This document shows, one piece after another, positions 61,959 to 64,000 of a DNA stretch of 64,000 bases. The stretch's first letter is position 1. The number at the start of each line of letters is the position of its first letter. The translations under genes and the position numbers were made by a program. The DNA comes from Phytophthora sp. 'mugwort' (taxonomy: Eukaryota; Oomycota; Peronosporomycetes; Peronosporales; Peronosporaceae), in contig JAUCEF010000002.1 of assembly GCA_033558025.1 (NCBI GenBank), forward strand, positions 1,736,001 to 1,800,000, given 5' to 3'. The notes below the pieces were generated by a model, which saw nothing but the letters and a program-made list of their open reading frames with translations, was not told where the DNA came from and ran no database searches.

Positions 61959-62681
61959 TACCTGCCCTCTTTTTGAGTTTGCATTCACGTTTTTCTTGCG
62001 TGTCTCGATCAAACGCTGTCGCGCAGCAATCTTTGACTTCTTCCCCTCTCTCTGAGCGTCTGGATCTTGGTCTTGACGCCGTTTCGCAGCTGAGTGCGGG
62101 ATGAAGCCTCTGCGGCTTCGCGTGCCTCTTTTGCTAGGGTTCGAGAGGTCTTTTTTGCGTGGCTTATTGGTAGACACTCGAGCCTTGACACTTCCAAGTG
62201 CCCTTGCCGACGCCATCGGCTGAGGTACAGCTACCCATTTTCGTCTCCCGACGCTTCGCCTCTTCTTCGTCGTCATTCCCTACTCTCGTCCCCTGGGCTC
62301 CATGATTCGTCCAAAGCTTTCTTCTTCTGAAGAAGTCGTTTTTCTTCCCAGAATCGCCAACGTCTTGGCCGCAACGTCGCGACGCTGTTGTGACAGGATC
62401 TGCTTGTGCCGCTGCAGATACGCCGCGTCCTTACCCATGGGAGGAGCTCTCATGATCGCGACTCGGGTAGACCTTGGTGGGGCCAGCCGTGCTGATGAAA
62501 AGTCTGCATCACTGGTGCGGTCACCCGCAAGGTAGACGCGATGCTCAGCTACCAAGCGGCTCCTGTCTTCATAACACACCCCGTGCATGCGCTCCATGAA
62601 CTCATTGCTCTCCTGCCGTGTTTCACGCCGGGCTGCCATGCTTGCAGTGATCTCGATCCGGCAGATTCTTGGCTGAAGCAC
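61959..62681 (-). pseudogene. Lys/Arg-rich first exon of piggyBac gene 2, or a separate basic protein
   Basis: Minus strand, open from about 62681 (ATG at 62639: MAARRETRQESNEFMERMHG) through MGKDAAYLQRHKQILSQQRR and ILGRKTTSSEEESFG, a TAG at about 62280, then in the same frame MTTKKRRSVGRRKW to SKIAARQRLIETRKKNVNAN. The very basic C-terminus ends at a GTAAGA donor. Spliced past the Copia element it would join the Ser/Asp-rich small exons of piggyBac gene 2. A basic, possibly nuclear-targeting or DNA-binding leader is the inferred role; no family recognised. The stop makes it a likely pseudogene. Confidence 0.4.
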
Positions 62682-63199
62682 GAGGAGAGGGTGAGCTTGT
62701 CTCGGCCACTCAAATTCCGGAATAGAACCAGGTCGGTATCATTGCGATCGGCATAAGCCCTACACCTGTGCAGTGTCTTGTCTATGGAGGATTTGCATAT
62801 ACTTGCATTTACTTTATACTTTGATCAAATTTCGAGCCAATCCCTATTAGAACATGTTGTACCTACAACATGTATTCATGCTGTTTTATACAACCTTGGT
62901 CTTTGGGGGGATAAAGACCCTTCTACAGGGTGAGGAACTAGCAACGTCAACGCTGTGTTACTCTCAAAGTGCAAGTTGTTTAATTTCCTAGCCAATCTGG
63001 AACGATCATCTCTAAACGAACATTGAGTACCAGCCAAACGCAACTGATCGATTTAACACACTTGTCGGCTGCTATGGTTGCTGCTCCTTAACAACCCAGC
63101 TACAGAACAATTCATGAACGACGGCCCACGTAGCGCGTCCACCCCCGAAGAGACCTTCCAGTTTCTTCATGACCTTCGTCGTCATATTGACTTGGTCGT
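62682..63199. other. Interval with palindromic ACATGTTGTA copy
   Basis: At 62847-62872, AGAACATGTTGTA is followed by CC and then the inverted TACAACATGT. The first 13 bases repeat those at 56882-56894. This may be the edge or promoter region of piggyBac element 2. Otherwise AT-rich and empty. Confidence 0.4.
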
Positions 63200-64000
63200 T
63201 CATGCTGACACTGTCGGATCTGCCTCAGATCCGACAACAGCACTGGCCTCTAAGACGGTCTTGTGCTCAGCACCTTTCGACACTTCGGATTTGTTGTTCT
63301 CAGCCGTAAGTTCCTCGCTCTTCTCCTCGTCTTCGTCGTCGCTATAGTCTATCGTAAAGACACCCACAAACTTGGAACCCTTCGTGGTATCTGCATCTGC
63401 GTTAGCTTCCACATTCGAGTCCTCGGGCTCATCGAGTGCAGCGCGCAGCATCTCGTGCGTCGCCTCGTCGTTTTTCTCTTCCAGATCATCCGTGGAGGAT
63501 CCGTGGTCACTGCCTCCGTCTTCTGCCGTCGCTGTCTCGGATGACGAGCCGCTGTCGTTCTGGTGGGTCGTACTCGCAGTGCCTGAGGACCGCCGCCTCC
63601 ACCCCCATTTCTTCGGGATCGACACCTCAGACAGCTTACTCCTCATCGACGTGATCGAGTTCCGAGACAAAGACAATTGGCGCCTCGGTGCGCCACTACT
63701 ACTGATGCTGCCGCTGCTTGCACGGTTAAGTTCGCTTGTCGAGACGATGCTCGCGTCTCCCTCTCCACCGTTCACAGGCATCGACGTGGTCGTGGGCATC
63801 GCTTTCTTGCGTCGTGACTTGGGCTTGGACTTCTTCTTGGACGGATCTTCACCCGTACGCACGATGGTATCATAACGGCAGTACACACACTCGTGTGCAA
63901 TGTGATTCAACAGCTCTTCGGGAGACGAACCAGCGCGATCACGCATGAACGCATGCCACGACGAGTACCCGCCGTCTAAAGTGCTTACAAATCGGAAGCC
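63200..64000 (-). CDS. C-terminal part of a rhodanese-type, possibly TBC1D23-like, protein
   Basis: Open from the right edge of the window to TGA 63200-63202, about 266 codons; the true start lies outside. The first residues, RFVSTLDGGYSSWHAFMRDR, look like the end of a rhodanese fold (LDGGYSAWH type), then ELLNHIAHECVYCRY. The rest is low complexity: Lys-rich, then Ser-rich (IPKKWGWRRRSSGTAST), then acidic with KFVGVFTIDYSDDEDEE. TBC1D23 has a rhodanese domain followed by a Ser-rich and acidic linker, so this is my best guess; in other eukaryotes that protein tethers golgin-carrying vesicles at the trans-Golgi. The C-terminal PH-like domain of TBC1D23 is absent here. Confidence 0.5.
   Translation of the reverse strand, partial: GFRFVSTLDGGYSSWHAFMRDRAGSSPEELLNHIAHECVYCRYDTIVRTGEDPSKKKSKPKSRRKKAMPTTTSMPVNGGEGDASIVSTSELNRASSGSISSSGAPRRQLSLSRNSITSMRSKLSEVSIPKKWGWRRRSSGTASTTHQNDSGSSSETATAEDGGSDHGSSTDDLEEKNDEATHEMLRAALDEPEDSNVEANADADTTKGSKFVGVFTIDYSDDEDEEKSEELTAENNKSEVSKGAEHKTVLEASAVVGSEADPTVSA

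Noticed and set aside
1..64000. RxLR or Crinkler-type effector genes
   Set aside because: Among the translated frames I saw no signal peptide followed by RxLR-EER or LFLAK. The only clear secreted protein is the peroxidase.
1..64000. CRISPR array or bacterial operon structure
   Set aside because: No regularly spaced identical repeats; introns and eukaryotic transposons exclude it.

Overview
The window looks like a TE-rich, gene-sparse stretch of an oomycete nuclear genome, most likely Phytophthora or a close relative. The basis is short GT-AG introns, an oomycete-type initiator upstream of one gene, a secreted short heme-thiolate peroxidase, and a mix of transposon families (stramenopile-type Crypton, piggyBac, MULE, PIF/Harbinger, Merlin, pogo-like, Copia, Gypsy, LINE) typical of Phytophthora. 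No database search was possible, so species and family names rest on motif recognition.

Five host-type genes are supported. They are an LRAT/H-rev107-like protein (166-777, +), a four-exon drug/metabolite transporter of the SLC35F type (32578-34034, +), a secreted heme-thiolate peroxidase of the short UPO/chloroperoxidase type (34157-34915, -, tail-to-tail with the transporter), a 2096-residue THADA/Trm732-like tRNA-methylation cofactor (36907-43197, -), and the C-terminal part of a rhodanese-type, perhaps TBC1D23-like, protein running off the right edge (63200-64000, -). Three of them have broken relatives nearby: an inverted start-less LRAT copy (4847-5446), a rearranged transporter fragment (3490-4395), and two peroxidase relics (53.2-53.6 kb).

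Nearly everything else is decayed mobile DNA. 0-11.8 kb: LRAT pair, transporter fragment with a 68-bp piggyBac-type MITE, an unrecognised repeated-family gene broken by a poly-G tract, and a PIF/Harbinger transposase. 11.8-20 kb: an old Copia element followed by Gypsy pieces in both orientations. 20-29 kb: a LINE split in two by about 4 kb that carries a piggyBac transposase. 29-31 kb: an LTR-like stretch and a MULE. 31-43.2 kb: the gene island. 43.8-52.4 kb: pogo-like transposase, Crypton tyrosine recombinase, SET-domain pseudogene, two MULEs and a Merlin transposase. 53-62.7 kb: a second piggyBac gene on the minus strand, split by a young Copia element (two 314-bp LTRs, about 98% identical) that sits in one of its introns.

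The observations most worth following are a paired 10-bp motif (ACATGTTGTA, 5 nt, ACATGTTGTA) recurring in introns of the second piggyBac gene, the apparently base-identical LRAT inverted arms between diverged flanks, a MITE with an empty-site paralogue in the same window, a tRNA-like fold whose anticodon arm is a GNRA-capped hairpin, and eight long G/C homopolymers found only outside the host genes.
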